Shown: positions 53,787-63,815, counted from the stretch's first letter. The stretch is DNA of 64,000 bases from Mesobacillus subterraneus (GCF_020524355.2 NZ_CP129019.1:2976001-3040000); one strand, 5' to 3'. The notes: a model not told the origin generated them from the letters alone. Made by a program: numbers and translations.

Positions 53787-55216
53787 TCAGTTAAGCTTCA
53801 AAAATGCCAGGATCTTTTCCACGGCGGCTTCTCCCTGGTCAATGCAGTCTGGAAGGCTGACTCCTTCATAGGAGCTTCCCCCAACGAAGACACCTGGAAG
53901 CTCACCTGCCAGGTCATTCTTCAGGTTTGCGACCCTAATCTTATGTCCGACAGTGTATTGCGGCATTGCCTCTTTCCATCGGGAAACCACTGCAAAGTCA
54001 GGCTGTGCCTGAATATCCATCGTTTTATTCAAGTCCTCAAGAGCAATTTTAATGATTTCATCGTCCGAAAGTTCAACAATTGCCTCGTCACCTGGTCTGC
54101 CAACATAAAGACGGAGCAATACTTTTCCCTCAGGAGAAGTATGTGGCCATTTTTTATGTGTCCAGGTGCAGGCAGTGATTGTATAATCACTATTCCTCGA
54201 TACAACGAATCCTGTACCATCAATATCTTCTTTTATGACACTTTCCGGGAATGCCATCGCCACTGTAGCTACGGACGTTGAAGGCATGCTGCGGAATGGA
54301 TCAAAAATATGTTCATGGTCCGAAAACATATGCAGTGCAGCTTCATGTGGCGCAGATACGAAAATGCTATCTGCGTCCAGTGTTTCCCCGCTGCTCAGCC
54401 TTAGCCCGGTAACCGTCTTCCTGCTTGCTTACTTTATCGACCCTGATCCCTTTTATCACAGAACCTGGTTCGAGCTTCGACTCAATGGCATCGACAAAAG
54501 ATTGCAAGCCTGAAGTTACCGTCAGGAACATTCCCTTTTTCTTGGCTGGCCTGCCCGGTATCAGAATGCTTCTTTTTCGCCGTGGTAGTCGTTTTCTTTG
54601 TGCCAAGAATCAGGCTCCCGTATTTCTGCTCCACCTGATAGAATTGCGGGAAAGTAGATAATAGACTCATGTTATCAATATCCCCGGCATAGATACCGGA
54701 GAGCAGGGGCTCGATAAGATTTTCAACGACTTCATCGCCAAGCCTTCGGCGGAAAAATTCCCCTAGTGACTGATCACCTTCCACCTTGGAAGGCGGCATA
54801 AAGAAGTCCCCTGCAGCGCGGAACTTACCTGGCCATGAAAACAGGCCTGTAGTAACAAAAGGGGCGATTTGTGTAGGGATCCCCATCACTGATCCGCCAG
54901 GCATTGGGTGGAGCTTGTCCTTCACTAACACATACGATTTCCCCGTACTGTTATTGACTAATTTATCACCTAATCCTACTTCCCTGGCGAGTCGTCCTGC
55001 ACTTTCTTTTCTTTCCAGGAAAGAATCCGGTCCTCTTTCAATTACAAAGCCATCTTTAACATACGTTTGCATTTTCCCGCCAACACGATGAGAGGCTTCA
55101 ACCAGTTTCACATCAAGCGAAAGCTGGTTCTCCTTCGCATGTTTTTGCAAATAGTATGCGGCTGCCAAACCAGTAATGCCGCCACCTACGATTACAACTC
55201 TCTTCTTTTCTATCAA
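53787..55216 (-). CDS. hemY: Coproporphyrinogen/protoporphyrinogen oxidase HemY (frame interrupted by two extra bases)
   Basis: About 475 residues after correction, the family length. The FAD-binding motif VVIVGGGITGLAAAYYL is at residues 7-23, followed by GFVIERGPDSFLERK. The N-terminal frame fails after QASQEKG because of one extra base at 54533-54540. The middle part (MFLTVTSGLQSFVDAIESKL) fails at an extra G at 54405-54407. The C-terminal part (VVSRNSDYTITACTWTHKKWP, GVSLPDCIDQGEAAVEKIL) is intact. In Firmicutes HemY oxidises coproporphyrinogen III to coproporphyrin III. Start is TTG 55216. Confidence 0.9.
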
Positions 55217-55395
55217 GGTAAATCGCCTTCTTTAAGTAGTTTTAGCGAGGTTCTTTTTGTAAACTTTGCTGCTATCAACATGTATGGATACTAACTTAAT
55301 TCAGAAGTCTCTTCGAAAAGAGCAAGGATTCCATTATTGATGCGGTTTTTAGAACATGTACGAAAGCCACAATCAATGCGAAAACATTCTAATCT

Positions 55396-56328
55396 TAAGT
55401 TGACAGCTTCTTTTAAAATAACATCTGCCATTGCATCAATGAATTCCGGCTCTGTATTTGGCATTGCCGGCCTGTAATAGCTGGCTCCGATCTCATCTGT
55501 TACAATCTTGCATTCGTAATCATTGTCATAAAGTACTTCCAGATGGTCGGAAACAAAACCCGCCGGCACATAAACAAACGCTTTAAATCCATTTGCCTCG
55601 AAAAGATCTCTCGTCAAGTCCTGGACGTCTGGACCTAGCCATGGCTCAGGTGTATTTCCTGCACTTTGCCAGCCCACCGCGTAATTTTGAACATTGGCCT
55701 GTTTGGCGATCAGATCAGCTGTTTCTTTTAATTGTTCAGGATATGGGTCTCCCATTTGGAGAATCTTCTCTGGAAGGCTGTGCGCTGAAACAATCAATAC
55801 TGCGTTCTCGCGCTCATCAGCAGGCATTTCAGCAAATGTTTTACTTACTCTGTCTGACCAATACTTGATGAATTTCGACTCGCCATACCACTGTTCTACC
55901 GATACAATTTCAGGTCCGCCTAATTTTGCCGCTTCTTCCTTTGCGCGTCCATTATAGGACTTCACGCTGAAGGTGGAGAAGTGCGGAGCCAGTACAATGC
56001 TGACTGCTTCTTCAATGCCGTCATCATGCATTTGCTTAACGGCATCCTCGATGAACGGCTCGATATGCTTCAGCCCAAGATACAATTTAAATTCAATTTC
56101 ATCCTGGATGCTGTTCAAATGCTGCTCAAGCTTCTCACCCTGCAGAGCGGTGATTTTCGCAAGTGGAGAAATTCCTCCAATGGCTTCATAACGCTGTTTT
56201 AAGTCCTCAAGCATTTCCGGTGACGGAGTGCGTCCGCGCCGGATATGGGTATAATATCGTTCAATATCTTCTTCTTTGTAGGGTGTGCCATATGCCATCA
56301 CAAGCAAACCCATTTTTTTCTTTGTCAT
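55396..56328 (-). CDS. hemH: Ferrochelatase HemH (coproporphyrin III iron chelatase); stop codon masked by one extra A
   Basis: About 310 residues from [48 protein letters not shown] and SAHSLPEKI carry the metal-channel His and the conserved loop; [21 protein letters not shown] and [10 protein letters not shown] follow. As read, the frame continues 36 codons past the family end (to 55291). Removing one A from the A4 run (minus strand, plus 55412-55415) gives VILKKLST and a stop at 55396, as in Bacillus HemH. RBS AGAGGTG precedes ATG 56328. Part of hemE-hemH-hemY. Confidence 0.92.
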
Positions 56329-56418
56329 GATTGCACCTCTTTTTCGTGTCTCTAAGCATCTATTCTGCCAAAAACAAGACCATTTTACCAAATGTAATGC
56401 GCTGAAGCAGAATAGAAA

Positions 56419-57465
56419 CTATTTACCTAGTTTTGAGGCAGAGTACTCATGGATAAAGGCAGTCAGCTTTTTCAATGTTTCCGGATTAACGGATGGGAAT
56501 ACTCCATGGCCAAGGTTAAAGATGTAACCTGGCTGTGCCATACCCTGATCAAGGATAGCCTTAGCCTTTTCTTCGATTACTTCCCAAGGAGCAAGCAAGA
56601 TCGCAGGGTCCAGATTACCCATGACCGTTTTCTGAATGCCAAGCTCACGAGCTTCGTTAATTTGCAGACGCCAATCCAATCCCACTACATCAAGCGGAAG
56701 ATCGTTCCACTCCATGGCAAGGTGGCTTGCACCAACACCGAACATGATCAATGGAACATTTTCATTCTTCAGTTCAGAAAAAATCCTGTTCATTACTGGC
56801 TTGATGAACGTACGGTAATCCTGGACATTCAGTGCACCTACCCATGAATCAAAAATCTGGATAGCTTTTACTCCAGCCTTGATTTGTGACTTCACATATG
56901 TAATTACCATATCGCCAAGCTTCTCCATCAGTGCGAACCAGGCTTCTGGCTGGGCGTACATGAATGCCTTTGTTTTGTTGTAATTCTTTGAAGGGCCGCC
57001 TTCGATCATATAGCTTGCAAGCGTGAATGGTGCTCCTGAGAAGCCGATCAATGGGACAGACAGCTGTTCTTCTGTAAGAAGCTTAATCGTGTCAAGCACG
57101 TAAGGAATATCTGATTCAGGTTTAATCTTACCCAGCTTTTCAACATCAGCCAATGATTTTACTGGATTGGAAATAACAGGTCCGATGCCTGTTTTAATTT
57201 CCACATCCACGCCCATAGCTGGAAGCGGAGTCATGATATCCTTATAAAGGATAGCTGCATCTACTCCATATTGCTCAACCGGCAGCCTTGTCACATAAGC
57301 ACAAAGTTCAGGCTGATGCGTAATTTCGAACAATGAATATTTTTCCTTGATTTCTCTATATTCAGGCTGGGACCTTCCAGCTTGTCTCATATACCAGACA
57401 GGAACGTGATCTGTTTTTTCTCCTCTGGCTGCTTTTAAGAATGTATCGTTAATCATCTTGCTCAT
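56419..57465 (-). CDS. hemE: Uroporphyrinogen decarboxylase HemE
   Basis: 348 residues from [37 protein letters not shown], which contains the conserved substrate-binding Arg/Asp region [29 protein letters not shown] and [13 protein letters not shown] complete the signature. It converts uroporphyrinogen III to coproporphyrinogen III. First gene of the hem operon. ATG 57465 lies about ten bases after AGGTGG; an upstream in-frame start would add 23 hydrophobic residues absent from the family. Confidence 0.95.
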   Translation of the reverse strand: MSKMINDTFLKAARGEKTDHVPVWYMRQAGRSQPEYREIKEKYSLFEITHQPELCAYVTRLPVEQYGVDAAILYKDIMTPLPAMGVDVEIKTGIGPVISNPVKSLADVEKLGKIKPESDIPYVLDTIKLLTEEQLSVPLIGFSGAPFTLASYMIEGGPSKNYNKTKAFMYAQPEAWFALMEKLGDMVITYVKSQIKAGVKAIQIFDSWVGALNVQDYRTFIKPVMNRIFSELKNENVPLIMFGVGASHLAMEWNDLPLDVVGLDWRLQINEARELGIQKTVMGNLDPAILLAPWEVIEEKAKAILDQGMAQPGYIFNLGHGVFPSVNPETLKKLTAFIHEYSASKLGK

Positions 57466-57506
57466 TGGGGGAAATCCACCTTTCAATAATGTCTGTATTC
57501 CATTGT

Positions 57507-57534
57507 AATATAAAAGGAATAAAATAAAAAACAA
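57507..57534 (-). promoter_or_regulatory. Candidate sigma-A promoter of hemEHY
   Basis: Minus-strand TTGTTT (57529-57534) and TATATT (57507-57512) with 16-base spacing, about 40 bases before the hemE start. Apart from this and the hmoB promoter candidate, the 302-base gap to hmoB (57466-57767) shows nothing. Confidence 0.4.
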
Positions 57535-57724
57535 CTATTTTCCAAATCGTATCCGTGATCATCCGCTATTTCATGTAAAGTACAAACTATATACACTATA
57601 TCGTTTTTAGCAACCGATTTCATAGCATACGCTTTAAATTGTTAAAAATTTGACGAAATTTGCTTTTAGTTACTCTATAAAAGGGAAAACAGATGATAGC
57701 TTGGGTTTATCAGTATACACATTG

Positions 57725-57730
57725 TATAAT
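57725..57730 (+). promoter_or_regulatory. Candidate -10 box of hmoB
   Basis: A perfect TATAAT 38 bases before the hmoB start; the upstream TTGGGT at 57701-57706 is a poor -35 at 18-base spacing. GAGGTGAG is the ribosome-binding site. Confidence 0.4.
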
Positions 57731-57767
57731 AGAAGCTGAGTACTTTTAATAAAAATGAGGTGAGAAT

Positions 57768-58271
57768 ATGAATCTATATATTACATCGGGAACTCCAGAT
57801 TTTTTATTGAAATTGAAAGAGAAGCATTCAGGCGAAACCATGATATTGATGAACAATAATCAATCGTCGCTCCTTGTTCATGAGACTGGCAAGAAAACAG
57901 TGTTCAGTTCTCCAAGAAAGTACGAAGTGATTGATTCCTCTGGTTCACTAGACCATGAAGGGTTCGCTGTTTTCAACAATATCCCCGTAACAGATGAAGG
58001 TCGGCCTCTCTTTGAAGACCGATTCTTGAACAGGCCGAGACTGATTGAGAAGGAACCCGGTTTCGTCGCTATTCGCGTGCTGCGTCCCTTGAGTTCAAAC
58101 ACATACATCATTATGACAATCTGGGAAAATGAAGGAGCATTCGAAAACTGGCAAAAATCGAAGGCTTATGAAAATGCACATAAAAAACGCGGCACAGAGG
58201 CAGGAATAGATGCCAGACCGAATATTTTTGAGAGTGCATCCTATGTTTCGAAATACTATATAGAAAAATAG
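57768..58271 (+). CDS. hmoB: Heme-degrading monooxygenase HmoB (YhgC)
   Basis: 167 residues. N-terminal domain MNLYITSGTPDFLLKLKEKHS, then an antibiotic-biosynthesis-monooxygenase/IsdG fold: GFVAIRVLRPLSSNTYIIMTIWENEGAFENWQKS. The HKKRGTEAGID segment follows. Length and sequence match B. subtilis HmoB. It opens the heme ring and releases iron. Position beside and divergent from hemE links heme breakdown with synthesis. A clean terminator follows. Confidence 0.92.
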   Translation: MNLYITSGTPDFLLKLKEKHSGETMILMNNNQSSLLVHETGKKTVFSSPRKYEVIDSSGSLDHEGFAVFNNIPVTDEGRPLFEDRFLNRPRLIEKEPGFVAIRVLRPLSSNTYIIMTIWENEGAFENWQKSKAYENAHKKRGTEAGIDARPNIFESASYVSKYYIEK

Positions 58272-58274
58272 AAG

Positions 58275-58309
58275 ATGGGAGGGGCCGAAGGGCACCCTCC
58301 CATTTTTTA
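58275..58309 (+). terminator. Intrinsic terminator of hmoB
   Basis: ATGGGAGGG (58275-58283) and CCCTCCCAT (58295-58303) arms, 11-base loop, then TTTTT. It abuts the convergent liaR stop codon. Confidence 0.88.
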
Positions 58310-58948
58310 TGAGGTTTTTATCAAACCGTTTCGATTGGCATAAACCGCAGCCTGAGTCCTGTCGGATAAACCGAGTTTACCAAGAATGTTTGAAACATGG
58401 GTCTTGACCGTTTTTACACCTATGAATAACTCCTCGCTGATTTGTTGGTTTGTCATTCCTTCACCAATGCACTTCAGGACTTCTATCTCCCGTTCTGTCA
58501 GTTCATCGTGAGGTTTGCGCTCCTGCGGCCTTAGTCTTTTCATCATCCTATCGGCCACTTTGGGTTCAATGACAGTTTCTCCTCTGGATGCTTTTTCTAT
58601 CGCCTTGATGACTTCTGATGCGGACGCTGTTTTTAGCATATAGCTGAATGCTCCTGCCTCAATGGCCGGAAAAACCTGTTCATCGTCATAAAAGCTAGTG
58701 ATGATGATGATTTTGCATTCCGGATAAAAACTTAGGATCTCCCTGGTTGCCTCAATCCCCGAGCCATTTTCCATTAACAGGTCCATCAGGACAACCTCTG
58801 GCTTTGTATCCTTTACAAGTGAAACTGCCTTTTTTCCCCCATCTGCTTCTCCGACAATCTCGATTGCTGGCTCGGTCTCCAAATAGGAAATAATGCCTTT
58901 TCTGACCATGTCATGATCATCTACTACCACAACCCTTATTTTATCCAT
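58307..58948 (-). CDS. liaR: NarL-family response regulator LiaR
   Basis: 213 residues. Receiver domain with acidic pair DD (10-11), phosphoacceptor D56 in VVLMDLLME and K-bearing YMLKTAS; C-terminal LuxR helix-turn-helix LTEREIEVLKCIGEGMTNQQISEELFIG. Very close to LiaR/VraR in style. It responds to lipid II-targeting antibiotics and envelope stress through LiaS. The start overlaps the liaS stop (ATGA-type), giving operon order liaF-liaS-liaR. The liaIH effector genes are not in this window. Confidence 0.9.
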   Translation of the reverse strand: MDKIRVVVVDDHDMVRKGIISYLETEPAIEIVGEADGGKKAVSLVKDTKPEVVLMDLLMENGSGIEATREILSFYPECKIIIITSFYDDEQVFPAIEAGAFSYMLKTASASEVIKAIEKASRGETVIEPKVADRMMKRLRPQERKPHDELTEREIEVLKCIGEGMTNQQISEELFIGVKTVKTHVSNILGKLGLSDRTQAAVYANRNGLIKTS

Positions 58949-59982
58949 TACTCTTCCCTCCTCAAAGCCGGAATCCGTATTTCAATATATGTTCCTTCAT
59001 TCGTTTTTGAACGAATATTATATGTACCGCCAATTTGTTCACACCGTTCCCTCATCGTCTTAAGGCCGTATGATGCCATCTTTTCTTCGTGGATGTCGAA
59101 GCCTTTTCCATCGTCACCGATATACAGATGAATGTATCGGTTCTCTTCTGTAAGCATCAATTTCACCTTGGTCGCATCAGCATGGCGCAGGATATTCGAT
59201 AGAGCTTCCTGGACAATCCTGAATATATGCTCTTCCGCAGCTTGCGAAAGATGTTCGATTTCATCGACACTAGCTTCGAATGCCAGGTTCGTTTTTTGCT
59301 TCAGTTCCTTGATCAACTTAATGATTCCTTCACACAAGCTCTCCCCGCTCAATTGGACAGGCCTTAGATGAAGAAGAAGCGCCCTCATTTCCCCTTGAGC
59401 TTTGCCCGCTATCTCAGAAATTTGCTCTAACTGCTGCCTTGCCTTCTCTGGATCCTTGTCGAACCATCTTAGTGAAGCAGATGACATCATGCTGAGCGCG
59501 AATAGCTGCTGGCTGACTACGTCATGCAGATCCCTGGCGAGCCTCTGTCTTTCCTCCATGGTCGCGGCGGTCTTTGCCGTCTTTGATAGCTCTGTTTTTT
59601 CTTCTGCAAGCCGCTGCAATGAATGGACCTGGTCCTGGAGGTATTCAGATAACTGATTGAGCTCCTCGGAAATGAGCCCGATCTCATCTTTTTCATCTGT
59701 TTGGATTCTTTCGGTAAATTTGCCTCGGCGCAATGCGGCGATAAATAGCAAGATGTCGCCCAGACGACCTTTTATTACATAGCTCCCCCGGATACTGAAG
59801 TAAAATCCAGCAGCTCCCATGATGACAAAGCTATACAGCCAGAACCAGAAAGTCATTACAGTGGAAAGGCCGCTGTCTGGCACAAGGAATAAAAAGACTT
59901 GCAGGCCGATGAACAGGATGAGGGAAGTTATGAAAGCCATCATCAAGAACGTTTGGATAAACCATAATCGAATACTTTTCAT
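58948..59982 (-). CDS. liaS: Envelope-stress sensor histidine kinase LiaS
   Basis: 344 residues. Two membrane helices (~10-34 and ~43-63) with almost no extracellular loop (intramembrane-sensing kinase), HAMP/coiled coil, then HisKA_3 ERQRLARDLHDVVSQQL with the phosphorylated H153, and an ATPase domain with EALSNILRHADAT (N box) and GDDGKGFD (G box). Partner of LiaR, inhibited by LiaF. Confidence 0.9.
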   Translation of the reverse strand: MKSIRLWFIQTFLMMAFITSLILFIGLQVFLFLVPDSGLSTVMTFWFWLYSFVIMGAAGFYFSIRGSYVIKGRLGDILLFIAALRRGKFTERIQTDEKDEIGLISEELNQLSEYLQDQVHSLQRLAEEKTELSKTAKTAATMEERQRLARDLHDVVSQQLFALSMMSSASLRWFDKDPEKARQQLEQISEIAGKAQGEMRALLLHLRPVQLSGESLCEGIIKLIKELKQKTNLAFEASVDEIEHLSQAAEEHIFRIVQEALSNILRHADATKVKLMLTEENRYIHLYIGDDGKGFDIHEEKMASYGLKTMRERCEQIGGTYNIRSKTNEGTYIEIRIPALRREE

Positions 59983-59995
59983 TTACTTCTTCCCC

Positions 59996-60761
59996 CTAAA
60001 CCCGATCAATCCTTACCGAACCGATTTTTAATTCTATTGTGATGTTCAACTTTCTAACAGCATCATCATAATCATCGGATTTATATGCAATTACGTGCTT
60101 TACTTGTTCCTGGTCATAATCGAACATCTTTACTTCTCCGACGCCTATCACGGCATTAATTTTCACAGGCACATCCTCTGGAATGAGCATTTTCACTTCA
60201 CCAACCCATCCTCTCACCCTTACAGGCGTTTCCTTGTCAGGAATGAAGCCTTTGCTGAAGTCGATAAAATATTCACCGACCATATTGTATAAATCCATCG
60301 GTTCGACTGCCCAGTTTTGTTTCTTGAAGGTCACCTTTCCAACAGATACTCCTCTTATACGCTTCACTGAATGCTCTTCAGTTTCAAGTGTATCTTGTTT
60401 GATACTGGAAGCATCCGTATCAAAAATGATTTTAATTTTATTTTTTTTTAAAAATCATGGCAAACCCAAAGTAAATTAACAACAACGGCCAAAGCTTCCA
60501 CACGTCAAGAAAATCAAAAACAAACAAATCAAACCGATCCATGATCAACAATGAAGAAAAAACCAACACAAAGGCTCCCCACCCAAACTGTCGGCGGAAT
60601 AATGCCACCAATCCATACAACAACATTACAAAAGGATAGGTTACGACAAAAAGCTCTTTTATTTCCAAGGAAATGACACCTAAATTAAATAGCAGCAGAA
60701 TAACTCCTAAGCCTGATAGTATGACAGCCAAAGCTATCTGATTCATAGATCGAGTACGCAA
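59996..60761 (-). CDS. liaF: LiaF, inhibitor of LiaRS (frame interrupted in an A9 run)
   Basis: About 254 residues after correction. Four hydrophobic helices in the first ~105 residues (IALAVILSGLGVILLLFNLGVI; FVMLLYGLVALF; LWPLLLIYFGFAMIF), then a soluble DUF2154-type beta domain containing VGEYFIDFSKGFIPDKETPVRVRGWVGEVKMLIPED. The frame stops after IFKKK; reducing the nine-base A run (minus strand, plus 60441-60449) to eight joins KNKIKIIFDTD and the second part. Start is uncertain (TTG 60764, TTG 60761 or ATG 60746). In B. subtilis LiaF holds LiaRS off in the absence of stress. Confidence 0.82.
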
Positions 60762-61050
60762 CAATTTCCCCTTCTTTCTTCCTATCCTAATCTCTTATTC
60801 TTTTCTTCACATGAAAATCCCTTTTTTTCATAAATGTTTCTCTACTACCTTAAGTACTATCTTATAAGATGAAACGAAAGTGTACGCCCCTCTAAAGAAG
60901 CTTTTCCCCTCCGCCTTGAGACTGATAAAAAATTCTTCAAAACTCCTCACACCTTTCCGCAGCCATCATATCCTGTAGTACTCAATTAGGAAATTTGCCT
61001 ATATTACAGCAAAGGTAACCAGGAGGTCATTTAGAAAGGAGAAATAGGCT

Positions 61051-62442
61051 ATGTCAATAGAATTAACGGCACTTCATGGAATATATGTTTTATTCATTTT
61101 CCTGATTATCGGTTTCATGGTCATGAAAAGAGACACAACCCTTATTTCGATTGCTGGTATCTTTTTGTTGGCCATCGTCGCTACAGGATCATTAAGCGGA
61201 TCGATCAGCAGCATATTCAATAGTTTTATCTATGCGATTACCGAGCTTTTGCCTACTATTCTCGTCATTTCGATTATCGTGGCGATGAGCAGGACACTTA
61301 CGGTGACCGGTATCAACGATGCAATGATTTCCCCATTTGCGAGGTTGATCAAAACGCCAGCGCTCGCTTATTGGACGATTGGTATTGTCATGATGGTTAT
61401 ATCCTGGTTCTTCTGGCCTTCCCCTGCGGTGACCTTGATGGGGGCAGTTCTTTTACCGGTTGCAGTCAGAGTCGGACTGCCTGCGCTTGGGGTAGCAGTC
61501 GCAATGAACCTCTTTGGGCACGGAATCGCGCTTTCAGGGGACTTTGTCATCCAGGCTGCTCCAAAACTTACGGCAGATGCTGCTGGCATTCCTGTCAGTT
61601 CGGTGGTTCAGGCTAGCATCCCGCTGGTCATTGTGATGGGTGTAGTCACAACGGTCACTGCTTTCTATCTATTAAAAAGAGATATGAAAAACGGCACATT
61701 AAAAGGTGGCGGCAAACTGGAAGTTGAGTTAGATCATACAAGTGACCCAAGCTTGCTATCAGACGGTTCCAGGAAATTTTTCGCCATTCTGATTCCGGTT
61801 TTATTTGCAGCGGATGTCGCAGCCATGTCCGTTCTAAACTTGCAGGGCGGCGATGCCACAGCGCTGGTTGGAGGGACCTCGATTTTCATACTTCTGCTCA
61901 TTTCACTCGCAGCTCATAAAAACAAAGGACTTGAAAAAACAACCAGTTACCTTATCGAAGGATTCCAGTTTGGTTTCAAGGTTTTTGGTGCCGTCATCCC
62001 AATCGCCGCATTCTTCTATCTTGGGGATTCAGGCTTTACAAAAATAATTGGTGAATTTCTTCCAGAAACTTCACAGGGTATTGTAAATGACCTCGGAGTG
62101 GCCCTTGCTTCTGTCGTCCCACTCAGCGCTGAAGTTGGTGCCATAACCCTAACAACTGTAGGAGCAATTACAGGTCTTGATGGATCCGGCTTTTCTGGAA
62201 TTTCACTTGCCGGCTCGGTGGCAGGGATTTTCTCGACTGCCATAGGCGCAGGAGCTGCTACTTTGACGGCCCTTGGACAAATTGCTGCCATATGGGTCGG
62301 CGGCGGTACCCTAGTTCCATGGGCATTGATTCCAGCAGCCGCAATTTGCGGTGTGGATCCTTTCGAATTAGCGAGAAGGAATCTTCTTCCGGTCACAATC
62401 GGCCTGATCGTCACCACGATTGTGGCAATGTTCCTGATATAG
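61051..62442 (+). CDS. Multi-spanning transporter, probably an anion/carboxylate permease
   Basis: 463 residues, 11-13 hydrophobic segments, rich in Gly/Ala. A re-entrant-loop-like stretch GHGIALSGDFVIQAAPKLTADAAG near residue 150 and SLAGSVAGIFSTAIGAGAATLTALGQ near 400 recall ion-transporter (IT) superfamily members. I recall a similar ~463-residue transporter in this part of the B. subtilis chromosome (YhfA), but I cannot verify it here. AAAGGAG precedes the ATG. The M20 hydrolase gene follows after a terminator and may process the transported compound. Substrate unknown. Confidence 0.7.
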   Translation: MSIELTALHGIYVLFIFLIIGFMVMKRDTTLISIAGIFLLAIVATGSLSGSISSIFNSFIYAITELLPTILVISIIVAMSRTLTVTGINDAMISPFARLIKTPALAYWTIGIVMMVISWFFWPSPAVTLMGAVLLPVAVRVGLPALGVAVAMNLFGHGIALSGDFVIQAAPKLTADAAGIPVSSVVQASIPLVIVMGVVTTVTAFYLLKRDMKNGTLKGGGKLEVELDHTSDPSLLSDGSRKFFAILIPVLFAADVAAMSVLNLQGGDATALVGGTSIFILLLISLAAHKNKGLEKTTSYLIEGFQFGFKVFGAVIPIAAFFYLGDSGFTKIIGEFLPETSQGIVNDLGVALASVVPLSAEVGAITLTTVGAITGLDGSGFSGISLAGSVAGIFSTAIGAGAATLTALGQIAAIWVGGGTLVPWALIPAAAICGVDPFELARRNLLPVTIGLIVTTIVAMFLI

Positions 62443-62484
62443 CTTAAAACACTGGATGCCACTCAAGTGGCTCCATTTATATAC

Positions 62485-62512
62485 GAAGCTTCCTTTATTG
62501 GGAGCTTCTTTT
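62485..62512 (+). terminator. Intrinsic terminator of the transporter gene
   Basis: GAAGCTTCC (62485-62493) and GGGAGCTTC (62500-62508) with one G-U pair, 6-base loop and TTTT. Confidence 0.8.
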
Positions 62513-62596
62513 GCTATGATTCTAAAATGTCTTTAATCTATATTTGTGCTATAATTATTTAAATTATCTAACTATTTTACATAAGGAGTGAATCAA

Positions 62597-63805
62597 TTGC
62601 AGGATCAACTTTTTAAAAAGATCGAAAACCTTTATCCGGAAATGGTGGAAATCCGCCGTTATATGCACCAACATCCTGAATTGTCTTTCCAGGAAGTGAA
62701 CACAGCACAATATATTCAATCGTATTACGAAAAGCTGGGGGCGGAGGTGCGCGCTAATGTTGGCGGCAATGGAGTGGTTGCAAAAATCCGCGGTGCAAAG
62801 CCCGGAAAAACAGTCGCACTTAGAGCTGATTTTGATGCCCTGCCGATCCAGGACGAGAAGGATGTACCATATAGATCATTAGTTCCCGGTGTGATGCATG
62901 CATGCGGCCATGATGGCCACACAGCGACATTATTGGTGCTTGCAAAGGTACTGTATGAAAACAGGGAAAATTTGCAGGGAACGTATGTGATGATTCACCA
63001 GCATGCTGAGGAATACGCACCAGGCGGCGCGATTTCAATGATAAATGATGGCTGTCTTGAAGACGTGGATGTGATATTCGGTACCCATCTGTGGGCCACA
63101 GAACCTACGGGAACCATCCAATACAGGATTGGACCCATCATGGCAGCAGCGGACCGATTTGAAATAGCAATCCAGGGGAAAGGTGGACACGGCGCCCAGC
63201 CGCATAAGACAAAGGATGCCATTGTTACTGGAGCACAGCTGGTTTCGACCTTACAGCAAATTGTAAGCAGACGTGTTGACCCTGTCGATTCCGCCGTTGT
63301 GACCGTCGGTTCTTTCGTTGCGGAAAATGCCTTTAATGTAATTGCTGATAAAGCAAAGCTGATTGGCACAGTACGGACATTCAACGAATCAACGCGGGAT
63401 TTCATCGCAGTAGAAATTGAAAAAGTAGTTCATGGCACCTGTCTGGCAACAGACTGCACCTATGATTACCAGTATGAAAAAGGGTATCCAGCCGTCGTCA
63501 ACCATGCAGCAGAAACTGAGTTCCTGATTGACTGCGCTACAAAAGTACCTGAAGTGATAAAGATTGAAGAAAGTGATCTTCAAATGGGGGGCGAGGACTT
63601 TTCCTACTATCTTAAGCATGTTAAAGGGACCTTCTTTTTTACCGGAGCGAAGCCGGAAACAGACGGGTCGTACCCTCATCATCACCCTAAATTCGATTTT
63701 GACGAAAAAGCGATGGTCATTGCGGCAAAAACTCTTTGTGCAGCCGCACTGAACTATCAAAACCAGGAACAGTATAAACAAGAAAAACGTGAAACATTAG
63801 CATAA
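62597..63805 (+). CDS. M20-family amidohydrolase (N-acyl-amino-acid or hippurate hydrolase type)
   Basis: 402 residues. RADFDALPIQ and MHACGHDGHTATLL near residue 100 provide the metal-binding Cys/His set of the M20D subfamily; IHQHAEEYAPGGA carries the catalytic Glu pair and MGGEDFSYYL near 337 the last ligand region. The dimerisation lid (GGHGAQPHKTKDAI) is intact. It cleaves amide bonds of N-acylated amino acids. TTG 62597 is favoured, eight bases after AAGGAG; the GTG at 62588 overlaps that site. It may form a functional pair with the upstream transporter. Confidence 0.88.
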   Translation: MQDQLFKKIENLYPEMVEIRRYMHQHPELSFQEVNTAQYIQSYYEKLGAEVRANVGGNGVVAKIRGAKPGKTVALRADFDALPIQDEKDVPYRSLVPGVMHACGHDGHTATLLVLAKVLYENRENLQGTYVMIHQHAEEYAPGGAISMINDGCLEDVDVIFGTHLWATEPTGTIQYRIGPIMAAADRFEIAIQGKGGHGAQPHKTKDAIVTGAQLVSTLQQIVSRRVDPVDSAVVTVGSFVAENAFNVIADKAKLIGTVRTFNESTRDFIAVEIEKVVHGTCLATDCTYDYQYEKGYPAVVNHAAETEFLIDCATKVPEVIKIEESDLQMGGEDFSYYLKHVKGTFFFTGAKPETDGSYPHHHPKFDFDEKAMVIAAKTLCAAALNYQNQEQYKQEKRETLA

Positions 63806-63815
63806 GAAACAAAAA

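Noticed and set aside
55291..55395. C-terminal cysteine-rich extension of HemH as an iron-sulfur motif
   Set aside because: It follows from one extra A in a short run. The normal ferrochelatase ending and stop appear when it is removed.
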